From positions 1 to 7,336 of the forward strand of contig JAHEDM010000126.1 in NCBI GenBank assembly GCA_024641205.1: 7,336 nt of DNA. The letters run 5' to 3'. The translations under genes and the position numbers were made by a program. Every line of letters starts with the position of its first letter. The stretch's first letter is position 1. A model generated the notes under the pieces. The model was not told the DNA's origin. It saw only the letters and a list, made by a program, of their open reading frames with translations, and did not search any database. Shown here one piece after another: positions 1-5,808 of the stretch. The DNA comes from Actinomycetes bacterium. GTDB lineage: Bacteria > Actinomycetota > Acidimicrobiia > Spongiisociales > UBA4744.

Positions 1-367
<367 letters not shown>

Positions 368-382
368 ACATTCATGTCCGCA

Positions 383-457
383 CGCTCTCACGAGCGAGCT
401 TCTAATCCTGTCCAGAGAGCACATTGTTTCCTTAACGCTCCGGCCCTCGTGAGAGGG
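383..457 (-). other. Paired hairpins in the 16S leader with mutually complementary cores
   Basis: Two short perfect hairpins sit just upstream of 16S. At 383-396 the arms are CGCTC/GAGCG; in the RNA (minus strand) the 4-nt loop is GUGA, a GNRA tetraloop. At 444-457 the arms are CCCTC/GAGGG with a 4-nt loop. The cores 385-394 (CTCTCACGAG) and 446-455 (CTCGTGAGAG) are exact reverse complements over 10 nt. The leader can therefore fold as two local hairpins or as one 10-bp long-range helix enclosing about 51 nt. The pairing is visible in the sequence; any switching or processing role is inference. Confidence 0.5.
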
Positions 458-534
458 TCGAAGCACCTGGAGTACGTTCCACCCCTTCAGTCCCGAAGGA
501 CCTGCGGGGCGAACCGCTACTGGCTTTTGGCACA

Positions 535-554
535 CTGTTTAGTTGTCAAGGAGC
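535..554 (-). promoter_or_regulatory. boxA-type rRNA antitermination signal
   Basis: The minus strand reads GCTCCTTGACAACTAAACAG. This parallels the E. coli rrn leader boxA (GCTCTTTAACAATTTATCAG) and the CTTGACAAC-type elements upstream of 16S genes in actinobacteria. It lies about 170 nt upstream of the mature 16S end, inside the leader. BoxA RNA is bound by NusB-S10 (NusE) to make rRNA transcription resistant to termination and to assist 16S folding. Assignment rests on sequence similarity and position. Confidence 0.75.
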
Positions 555-565
555 CTTTACCGCGT

Positions 566-621
566 CTCGCCGGCTCGGCGAGGGCGGCAGTTGACTGTAG
601 CACCCCGTCGCGGCAACTGCC
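566..621 (-). other. GC-rich hairpin and 8-bp inverted repeat in rrn leader
   Basis: There are two adjacent structures. At 566-582 CTCGCCG and CGGCGAG form a perfect 7-bp stem around a 3-nt loop. At 586-593 and 614-621 GGCAGTTG and CAACTGCC form a perfect 8-bp stem around a 20-nt loop. Neither is followed by a U-run on the minus strand, so they are not classical intrinsic terminators. They lie between the promoter and boxA, where they may fold the early leader. Confidence 0.45.
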
Positions 622-671
622 ACATTGGGATGCCGACACCATCAAATCCCAGCGACATAGCCGCCGGGGCG

Positions 672-684
672 GGTTACTGTAACC
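672..684. promoter_or_regulatory. 13-bp palindrome over the rrn -10 element (possible operator)
   Basis: GGTTACTGTAACC is a perfect inverted repeat with 6-bp arms around one central base, and it covers the whole predicted -10 hexamer of the rRNA promoter. A dimeric repressor bound here would block initiation. Because the arms contain TAC/GTA, part of the symmetry could come from the -10 itself. No protein is proposed. Confidence 0.4.
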
Positions 685-703
685 AAGACGGTGCAGATGT
701 CAA
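676..703 (-). promoter_or_regulatory. rRNA operon promoter (TTGACA / TACAGT)
   Basis: On the minus strand a perfect -35 hexamer TTGACA (698-703) is followed after 16 nt by TACAGT (676-681), which matches the consensus -10 at 4 of 6 positions. The expected start is near 669. The bases after the -10 are very GC-rich (CCCGCCCC), as in stringently controlled rRNA promoters, where ppGpp and the initiating nucleotide set output. The position about 300 nt upstream of 16S and ahead of boxA fits a main rrn promoter. It is a prediction by consensus. Confidence 0.7.
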
Positions 704-746
704 GTATCCGGCTGAGCACCCGCCGGGCGGGCCTCGCCTCACCTCT

Positions 747-777
747 AATCTACCACCGAACGGATGTTCTATGTCAG
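747..777 (-). promoter_or_regulatory. Possible second, upstream rrn promoter
   Basis: On the minus strand CTGACA (772-777) is followed after 19 nt by TAGATT (747-752). The -10 is preceded by TGG, giving an extended -10 (TGnTAGATT). The spacing is longer than optimal, so the extended -10 would have to compensate. Tandem promoters are common for rRNA operons. This is a weaker prediction than the site at 676-703. Confidence 0.4.
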
Positions 778-815
778 AGATTTTTCCGCCACTCCAACCT
801 GCCAAAGGTTAAGCC

Positions 816-1781
816 ATGCACTGGATGGACCGACTGGTTGTGGCAGGAAGCCGCATCGAACGAATCTACCCGCGCCTCTTCCCGGGCGGTTGGGGGGATG
901 CCGCCGTCCTGGACCTCTACCAGGAACCCGTTCGCTCGCTGAGCCCATCCGCGGCAGTGGACCTCGACTGGATTCCTGCGGCGAACCGTAACGGACTTCT
1001 GGCATGGGAGGCATCATTCCCCAGCCCGGCGCCGGATCTCCCCGAGGCTGCCCGAATCGCCCATCTTCTCATGGTCTCACCGGTCCCTGAACCCGACCGT
1101 ATCGTCCTGCTGATGGCGGCTTTCAACGATCACGGCTACTCAACTCGCTTCGCTCTGGCTCGCCACCTGGCCCGTCTGGGAATAGCCTCGGTGATCCTCG
1201 AGAATCCGCTTTACGGGAGACGCCGGGTGAACGCGGACAAACAGACAACCCGCACCGTGCTGGATCTACTGGTCATGGGAAAGGCGGCCACCCTCGAGGG
1301 GGTATCGGTGCTCGATGCGCTCCGCCGGAGTACCCAAGCTCGCCTCGGGGTGAGCGGTTACAGCATGGGAGGCAACATCGCTGCGCTGGTAGGGGCGGTC
1401 AACCCTTTTCCCGTGGCGCTCGCACCACTGGCACCTCCACATTCGCCCGGGCCCGTTTTTGCCCAGGGGGTACTGAGCAGGACGGTGAAGTGGGGCTCCC
1501 TCGGCGGCCTCAACCGTCGGGAGGACCTCGGCAAGGTCCTCGGTTCCGCGTCGGCACTTCATTTCCCCGCCCCGCCCCACTCCGCCCTGGCGGTGTTGGC
1601 GGCTCCCCGCGGCGACGGATACATCCCGCGGCAAACGATCAAGGAACTCAACCGGCACTGGCCGGGATCCGAACTACGCTGGCTACCGGGCGGACATGCC
1701 AGCCTGTGGATGTTCGGTAAGGCGCAACTTGCGGCTGCGGTGAGAGCAGCGTTCGTGCGGCTCGAGCACGCGACGACCTGA
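816..1781 (+). CDS. Alpha/beta hydrolase, ABHD18-like (DUF2048-type)
   Basis: The 321-residue protein has the marks of an alpha/beta-hydrolase serine enzyme: nucleophile elbow GYSMGG with Ser183, a likely acid Asp267 in RGDGYIP, and a likely base His294 in GGHASLW. The N-terminal LFPGGWGD (about 21-28) and the block with NDHGYSTR and ENPLYGRRR (104-137) recall the ABHD18/DUF2048 family, whose substrate is poorly known. There is no signal peptide, so it is probably cytoplasmic or loosely membrane-associated. The ATG is supported by AAAGG at 804-808, 7 nt upstream, and by the fit of the N-terminus to the family. The gene is divergent from the rRNA operon and convergent with tyrS, so it is probably transcribed alone. 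No convincing promoter was found in the 35 bp before it or further upstream. The fold is secure; the family name is moderately secure; the substrate is unknown. Confidence 0.85.
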   Translation: MHWMDRLVVAGSRIERIYPRLFPGGWGDAAVLDLYQEPVRSLSPSAAVDLDWIPAANRNGLLAWEASFPSPAPDLPEAARIAHLLMVSPVPEPDRIVLLMAAFNDHGYSTRFALARHLARLGIASVILENPLYGRRRVNADKQTTRTVLDLLVMGKAATLEGVSVLDALRRSTQARLGVSGYSMGGNIAALVGAVNPFPVALAPLAPPHSPGPVFAQGVLSRTVKWGSLGGLNRREDLGKVLGSASALHFPAPPHSALAVLAAPRGDGYIPRQTIKELNRHWPGSELRWLPGGHASLWMFGKAQLAAAVRAAFVRLEHATT

Positions 1782-1802
1782 AGGTCTGGCGCCTTCGGCG
1801 CC
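1775..1802. terminator. Hairpins between two convergent genes (possible bidirectional terminator)
   Basis: GACCT/AGGTC (1775-1786) overlaps the hydrolase stop codon. It is followed by GGCGCC-TTC-GGCGCC (1788-1802), a perfect 6-bp GC stem with a 3-nt loop. The site lies in the 58-bp gap between the convergent hydrolase and tyrS ends, where a shared terminator is expected. Neither strand has a U-run after the stem, so it is not a classical intrinsic terminator. The GGCGCC stem is also part of the repeat described separately. Confidence 0.4.
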
Positions 1803-1825
1803 GTACTTCGTACTGGTACTTCGTA
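1788..1825 (-). repeat. Composite short repeat, copy A (downstream of tyrS)
   Basis: Read on the minus strand, this 38-bp element is TACGAAGTAC, CAG, TACGAAGTAC and then GGCGCCGAAGGCGCC. It is three units of about 6-7 nt (TACGAAG, TACCAG, TACGAAG) ending in a GC hairpin. A closely similar 39-bp copy lies in the opposite orientation on the other side of tyrS at 3114-3152. The copies differ by three substitution sites and one inserted base, judged by eye. The hairpin end of each copy faces away from tyrS. This looks like a dispersed intergenic repeat of the REP/MITE kind, but copy number in the genome cannot be seen here. Confidence 0.75.
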
Positions 1826-1839
1826 TTTGCCGTCCGCTC

Positions 1840-3048
1840 TCAGGCCTCGGCGGTCAGCCTGACGAAGCGGCGTTTGCCGACTTGAACGGTGACCCCGTCG
1901 AGGGTTGACCGTGAGAGGGTTTCGTCGGTGACGGTTTCTCCGTCCATCTTCACGGCTCCCTGGGAGATCAACCGGCGGGCTTCGCTTGAGCTCTTCACCA
2001 GGCCGGCCTCGCGCAGAAGGGCAGGCAGGAAGATCGGATCATCACTCGGCAAGGCGAATCCCCGGACTTCATCGGGAATCTCGCCGCGCTTGAAGACTTG
2101 ATCGAAAGCTGCTTCTGCTCCCTCGGCAGCTTCACTCCCCCAGTACAGACCGACGATCTCCCGGCCCAAGCGGCGCTTGGTTTCCCCGGGGTGGAGTGAA
2201 CCATCATCGAGCCCCTTGGTTACCGCTTCAACCTCCTCTTCCGGCAATCCCGCAGCCAATTCGAAGTACTGCACCATCAGATGATCGGGAATGCTCATCA
2301 CCTTCCCGAACATGTCGGCCGGGTCGTCGTCCACGGCGATGTAGTTCCCAAGCGACTGGGACATCTTGTGTTCACCGTCCGTACCGACCAAAAGGGGCAT
2401 GGTCATCACCATCTGTCCTCGCTTGCCGTACCGCTCCTGGAGGACCCGTCCCATCATGTTGTTCCAGAGCTGATCGGATCCACCGAGTTCGATGTCCGCA
2501 TCGACAGCCACCGAGTCCATGCCCTGCAGGAGCGGATACATGAATTCCATGAGTGAGATGGGTTGATTGTCGCTGAATCGCTTTTGGAAGTCGCCCCGCT
2601 CGAGGACCTGGGCAACGGTCACTTTGGAGGTCAGCTCGAGCACATCTCCCATGTCCAGTTTCGCCAGCCACTCCGAGTTGTAGCGCACCTCGAGCACGGA
2701 ATCGTCCCAGATGAGGACCTTCTTGAAGCCGTTCAGCACAGAGTCGGCGTAGCCACGTACCTCGCCGGCCGAAAGTCGTTTCCGTTGAGACTCACGATCG
2801 CTTGGATCCCCAACCTGGGCGGTGAAATCGCCAACGATCAGCACCGCCTTGTGCCCCAATTCCTGGAATTGTCGCAGCTTGCGAAGTACCACCGCCCAAC
2901 CCAGGGTGACCGCGGGGGCGGTTGGATCGAGACCCAGTTTGACCCGCAACAGTCGACCATCCCCGAGGCGTTCGGCCAGTTCGTCCGGGGGCACGACCTG
3001 GTCCGTGCCTCTCAGCAAGATCGAGATCTGTTCTGCAGGTGATTTCAT
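1840..3048 (-). CDS. tyrS: Tyrosyl-tRNA synthetase, TyrZ-type
   Basis: This cytoplasmic class I synthetase activates tyrosine with ATP and charges tRNA-Tyr. The 402-residue length fits the family. The N-terminal catalytic domain has LGLDPTAP (38-45) and GDFTAQVGDPS (73-83). The tyrosine pocket region includes YPLLQGMDSV (171-180) and ELGGSDQLWN (187-196). The signature loop is KMSQS (228-232). A C-terminal S4 RNA-binding domain spans about 338-398. The DPTAP and KMS-type loop place it with TyrZ rather than the KFGKT type. Two signature positions are odd: HIGH is TLGW (48-51), and the second Lys of KMSKS is Gln231. The start fits family N-termini, but the Shine-Dalgarno is weak (GCAGGG directly before the ATG, inside a CCTGCGCAGG palindrome). 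The gene is flanked on both sides by inverted copies of a short repeat. Confidence 0.97.
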   Translation of the reverse strand: MKSPAEQISILLRGTDQVVPPDELAERLGDGRLLRVKLGLDPTAPAVTLGWAVVLRKLRQFQELGHKAVLIVGDFTAQVGDPSDRESQRKRLSAGEVRGYADSVLNGFKKVLIWDDSVLEVRYNSEWLAKLDMGDVLELTSKVTVAQVLERGDFQKRFSDNQPISLMEFMYPLLQGMDSVAVDADIELGGSDQLWNNMMGRVLQERYGKRGQMVMTMPLLVGTDGEHKMSQSLGNYIAVDDDPADMFGKVMSIPDHLMVQYFELAAGLPEEEVEAVTKGLDDGSLHPGETKRRLGREIVGLYWGSEAAEGAEAAFDQVFKRGEIPDEVRGFALPSDDPIFLPALLREAGLVKSSSEARRLISQGAVKMDGETVTDETLSRSTLDGVTVQVGKRRFVRLTAEA

Positions 3049-3113
3049 GCCCTGCGCAGGTTAGTGACTCGCGCCCCTTGGCCCCACGACCGGCTCGAGC
3101 CGGCCGGCGCCGG
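3049..3113. other. GC palindromes between tyrS and the PBP gene
   Basis: Three perfect palindromes lie in the tyrS side of the divergent intergenic region: CCTGCGCAGG (3051-3060), which abuts the tyrS start and contains its weak Shine-Dalgarno; CCGGCTCGAGCCGG (3090-3103); and CCGGCGCCGG (3104-3113), which runs straight into the repeat at 3114. The tyrS promoter should lie in or near this region, so these may be binding sites or extensions of the repeat. No convincing -35/-10 pair for tyrS was found. Confidence 0.5.
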
Positions 3114-3152
3114 TACGAAGTACGAGATACGAGATACGGCACCGAAGGCGCC
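3114..3152 (+). repeat. Composite short repeat, copy B (upstream of tyrS)
   Basis: This 39-bp element is made of TACGAAG, TACGAGA, TACGAGA and then TACGGCACCGAAGGCGCC. It is a 7-nt tandem repeat followed by an imperfect GGCACC/GGCGCC hairpin with one A-C mismatch. It is the inverted partner of the copy at 1788-1825. It lies in the divergent tyrS/PBP intergenic region, upstream of both genes, and so could be transcribed into either 5' leader. Confidence 0.75.
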
Positions 3153-3154
3153 CT

Positions 3155-3214
3155 CCCCGAAAGACACCACTACCGACCGACCCACCGGTACTCTCCTCCC
3201 AGGAGATTTCGGGG
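3155..3214 (+). promoter_or_regulatory. RBS-sequestering leader structure of the PBP gene
   Basis: The likely Shine-Dalgarno AGGAG (3201-3205) is the right arm of a perfect hairpin, TCTCCT-CCC-AGGAGA (3192-3206), so it pairs with an adjacent anti-Shine-Dalgarno. Directly next to it, CCCCGAAA (3155-3162) and TTTCGGGG (3207-3214) form a perfect 8-bp outer stem ending one base before the ATG. The inner and outer helices abut with no unpaired base on the 3' side, so they could stack coaxially. In the folded form the ribosome site would be hidden. A sensing or switching role is inference. Confidence 0.5.
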
Positions 3215-3215
3215 C

Positions 3216-5600
3216 ATGAAACGCTGGCTGTTGGCTGTTGTGTCATTCGGTTTGCTCGCAACAGCCTGTCAAATCCAACCTCTTGAAGACCCCGGTCTGG
3301 GATACCGGGGATTGACTTCCGTCGTCTATGCGTCGGACGGCTCTGTGCTCGCCGAGTGGCATGCCGAAGAGGATCGGGCCCTGGTGACCTACGAGGAACT
3401 CCCCCGCCATCTGATCGACGCCGTCGTGGCAATCGAAGACGAGCGTTATTGGGCTCACGCCGGAGTCGATCTGCAAGCCCTGGCCCGCGCCCTCATCGCC
3501 GACCTCGAGTCGGGCACGATCGCCGAAGGCGGATCGACGATCACCCAGCAGTACCTCAAGAACGTTGTCCTCACCCCGGACGTGACCATCGACCGGAAAC
3601 TCGCTGAGGCGGCGCTGGCTTTGCGCCTTGAAGAAGGCCTCTCCAAAGAGGAGATTCTGGAACGGTACGTGAACACGGTGTACCTCGGTGATGGTGCGTA
3701 TGGGGTCGGTACCGCGGCGACCCACTACTTCGGAAAGGCAGCCCGGGACCTCACGTTGGGGGAATCCGCTCTGCTGGCCGGGTTGATTCAGTCCCCGGGA
3801 ACAACCGATCCGTACCGCGATCCGGATGCGGCCCTGGCAAGGCGTCGCGTTGTGCTTGAACGGATGGTCCGCCTCGACTGGATCACCCGGGAAGCAGCGG
3901 AAGAGGCCGACCAGGAACCGCTGGTTCTGCAACCACAACGGCCCGGCGACGTTTCGCGTTTTCCGTACTTCACCGAAGAGGTGAAGCGCCGACTCCTCGA
4001 CGACCCGGCGCTTGGGGAAACGGCTACCGACCGCTATAACGCCCTCTTTCGCGGCGGCCTGCGCATCTACACGACCGTCGATCCCCTCGTCCAGGAGTCT
4101 GCCGAATTGGCTGTCGCATCAATTCTCGGCGAACAGGCACCCTACGCCGCATTGGCCGCCGTCGATCCGAGGACGGGCCACGTGCTTGGCCTGGTCGGTG
4201 GTCGGGACTTTTTCGACGAAGAAGACCCGGTCGCTCGCTTCAACCTGGCAACCCAGGGTCGTCGCCAGCCGGGATCTTCATTCAAGCCATTCGTTCTCGC
4301 CTCCGCGCTCGAGCAGGGCCTGACCTTGGATAATGTCTTCGAGGGAGGAAGCTCCATAACCGTCCGGACCAACTCAGGACCGTGGACGGTCGATAACTAC
4401 AACAACGCCAGCTTCCCCGATCTCACGCTGCTGGAAGCAACCGTGTTCTCGGTCAACGTTGTCTACGCCCAGGTCGTGGATCTCATCGGGCCGGAGGCGG
4501 TCGTAGAGGTTGCGCGAGCGGCCGGTATCACCAGCGACCTCCAGCCCTTCCATTCCATCGCCCTGGGCGCCCAGGAAGTCTCGCCGCTCGATATGGCATC
4601 GGCCTACGGAACCTTCGCGGCGGAAGGCATCCACGTCGACCCGATTCTGGTCACTGCCATCGAAACCCACGACGGGGTCAACATCTACGAAGCAGTCCCC
4701 GTCGTCACCGAAGCGCTCAGCCGTGAGGTAGCCCAAACGCTCACCGGCGCACTGACGGAGGTCGTGAAACGCGGCACCGGCCAGCAAGCGAAGATCGGGA
4801 GACCAATCGCAGGCAAAACAGGCACTTCGCAAGACCATCATGATGCTTGGTTCGTCGGGTATACCCCGGAATTGGCTGCCGCCGTATGGGTCGGGTTTCC
4901 GGAAGGCCAGGTCACCATGGAACCACCCACAACTCCGTACACAATCACAGGCGGTACCTGGCCGGCCCAGATCTGGTCACGGTTCGCGTCCGGAGCGTTG
5001 TCCGGCACCCCATATGGACTCCTCCCCGAAGCCGACATCTCCGGTCAGGTTGCGGTGGAGGTGGACACCTCAACCGGGTTCCTGGCCGGCCCATTCTGCC
5101 CCCGCCAACATGTGCAACGCATCCAGGTGCCGGGTGACGACGCTCCCAACGTCATCTGTCCCATTCATAACCCCGCAGGGGTCATCGCAGTCGGATCGGG
5201 GGAGCTTCCCGACGTGATCGGCAGCGATCTGGGGACGGCAGTGGCGGCTCTCACCGCGGCCGGTTTCCAGGTAAAAGTCGACTATCAAGACGGCGGCTCC
5301 CTTGCTCCCGGGACTGTGTTTGGTCAGAATCCTTCGACCGGGTTCCCCGCCCAGGCCGGTAGCACGGTCCGTCTGGTGGTGGCCGGACCGGAGCCCGGCT
5401 CGGTAGTTCCGTCTGTGGTGGGCTTTCCGCTCGGTCAGGCCCTCTCCGAGCTCTCCGCCATCGGTGTGAGCGTCGAAGTGATCGAGGCCGCAGAGTCGAA
5501 CCCGGATGATGCAGTGCGACGGGCCGGGGTTGTGTGGAAACAGGATCCGGCTCCAGGAGCATCGGCCACCGCCACCGTCCGACTCTGGACCAACCCGTAG
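3216..5600 (+). CDS. Class A penicillin-binding protein with two PASTA domains
   Basis: This bifunctional peptidoglycan synthase (794 residues) polymerises lipid II and cross-links stem peptides outside the membrane. The GT51 glycosyltransferase has EDERYW (catalytic Glu74), GGSTITQQYLKN (105-116) and LERYVNTVYLGDGAYG (second Glu149). The transpeptidase has GSSFK (Ser354, Lys357), SVN (412-414) and KTGT (534-537). Two PASTA domains follow at about 663-724 and 729-792; this kind of domain binds muropeptides or beta-lactams. The N-terminus is MKRWLL plus a short hydrophobic run and LATAC (Cys18), like a lipoprotein signal rather than the usual cytoplasmic tail and membrane helix. The start at 3216 is chosen because AGGAG lies 10 nt upstream and the signal follows at once. 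The same frame is open back to 3039, but that extension is Arg/Pro-rich and runs through the intergenic repeat. The gene is divergent from tyrS. Confidence 0.96.
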   Translation: MKRWLLAVVSFGLLATACQIQPLEDPGLGYRGLTSVVYASDGSVLAEWHAEEDRALVTYEELPRHLIDAVVAIEDERYWAHAGVDLQALARALIADLESGTIAEGGSTITQQYLKNVVLTPDVTIDRKLAEAALALRLEEGLSKEEILERYVNTVYLGDGAYGVGTAATHYFGKAARDLTLGESALLAGLIQSPGTTDPYRDPDAALARRRVVLERMVRLDWITREAAEEADQEPLVLQPQRPGDVSRFPYFTEEVKRRLLDDPALGETATDRYNALFRGGLRIYTTVDPLVQESAELAVASILGEQAPYAALAAVDPRTGHVLGLVGGRDFFDEEDPVARFNLATQGRRQPGSSFKPFVLASALEQGLTLDNVFEGGSSITVRTNSGPWTVDNYNNASFPDLTLLEATVFSVNVVYAQVVDLIGPEAVVEVARAAGITSDLQPFHSIALGAQEVSPLDMASAYGTFAAEGIHVDPILVTAIETHDGVNIYEAVPVVTEALSREVAQTLTGALTEVVKRGTGQQAKIGRPIAGKTGTSQDHHDAWFVGYTPELAAAVWVGFPEGQVTMEPPTTPYTITGGTWPAQIWSRFASGALSGTPYGLLPEADISGQVAVEVDTSTGFLAGPFCPRQHVQRIQVPGDDAPNVICPIHNPAGVIAVGSGELPDVIGSDLGTAVAALTAAGFQVKVDYQDGGSLAPGTVFGQNPSTGFPAQAGSTVRLVVAGPEPGSVVPSVVGFPLGQALSELSAIGVSVEVIEAAESNPDDAVRRAGVVWKQDPAPGASATATVRLWTNP

Positions 5601-5751
5601 GAACCGATTGCCGGGCAGTTACTTAGTCTGGTCTTAAGGTTCCTGATCACTTCCCACAACCGTCCCGGAACGAGACTCCCATCTGGGCTTGCATTCAGAC
5701 ACTCAAGCGAAGCCCTCAACTGCCGATGAGTTCGGTTCAGAGGAGGTACCG
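5599..5751 (+). other. Intergenic region before the qcr cluster: inverted repeats and strong Shine-Dalgarno
   Basis: The 151 bp after the PBP gene hold no further protein gene before 5752. AGGAACC (5599-5605, overlapping the PBP stop) and GGTTCCT (5638-5644) form a 7-bp inverted repeat with a 32-nt loop and no U-run, a weak terminator candidate. GGGCTT (5685-5690) and AAGCCC (5710-5715) form a 6-bp stem; an alternative GCTTG/CAAGC pairing overlaps it, so a leader hairpin is possible. AGAGGAGGT (5739-5747) is a near-ideal Shine-Dalgarno. No convincing -35/-10 pair was found, so the qcr promoter is unresolved. Confidence 0.45.
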
Positions 5752-5808
5752 ATGATGGTTGGCCCTTGTAGTGGCGCGCTCCGCCAAAGAATCGGCCCAA
5801 GGCCATGA
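5752..5808 (+). CDS. 18-codon leader ORF overlapping the Rieske start
   Basis: ATGATG begins 5 nt (first ATG) or 8 nt (second ATG) after AGGAGG (5741-5746), the best Shine-Dalgarno in the cluster. It opens an 18-residue frame, MMVGPCSGALRQRIGPRP, whose TGA overlaps the Rieske ATG as ATGA. The Rieske gene itself has only AAGG 2 nt before its start, so it is probably translated by coupling from this frame. The peptide has no recognisable domain. It may be a regulatory leader, a simple translation initiator, or the footprint of a frameshift. That it is translated is inferred from signal strength and overlap. Confidence 0.5.
   Translation: MMVGPCSGALRQRIGPRP

Larger units (their letters stand above)
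368..669 (-). other. rRNA operon leader (pre-16S 5' region)
   Basis: This roughly 300-nt transcribed leader lies between the best rrn promoter (start expected near 669) and the mature 16S 5' end. It has no protein gene. Read on the minus strand from 669 towards 367 it holds a long-range 8-bp inverted repeat, a very GC-rich hairpin, a boxA-type antitermination signal, a small hairpin (CCTTC/GAAGG arms at 484-488 and 495-499), and two further hairpins close to the 16S start. Such leaders normally carry the antitermination complex and half of the RNase III processing stem. The partner half would lie in the 16S-23S spacer, outside this window. The boundaries are inferred from the promoter and the 16S end. 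Confidence 0.75.
661..731. repeat. Two near-identical GC-rich palindromic elements flanking the rrn promoter
   Basis: CCGCCGGGGCGGG at 661-673 and CCGCCGGGCGGG at 720-731 differ by a single G and start 59 bp apart. The second, extended to 719-731, is a perfect palindrome (CCCGCC-G-GGCGGG). One lies at the expected transcription start of the main rrn promoter and the other just upstream of its -35. They could be protein-binding sites or the GC-rich discriminator plus chance. No function can be assigned. Confidence 0.35.

Noticed and set aside
3049..3160. T-box or other tRNA-sensing leader for tyrS
   Set aside because: No T-box core sequence or specifier-loop arrangement was recognised in the short upstream region.
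3039..3215. N-terminal extension of the PBP by 59 residues
   Set aside because: The extension overlaps the tyrS start, runs through the intergenic repeat, and is Arg/Pro-rich. The ATG at 3216 has a good Shine-Dalgarno and begins a signal sequence.
3243..3938. Minus-strand open frame of 231 codons inside the PBP gene
   Set aside because: It is antisense to the GT51 catalytic motifs and has no ribosome site or family match that I recognise.
5608..5637. TTGCCG/TCTTAA as the qcr promoter
   Set aside because: The -10 matches consensus at only 3 of 6 positions, with an 18-nt spacer; this is too weak to call.
5599..5644. 7-bp inverted repeat after the PBP as an intrinsic terminator
   Set aside because: The loop is 32 nt and no U-run follows, so it is recorded only as a weak candidate within the intergenic entry.
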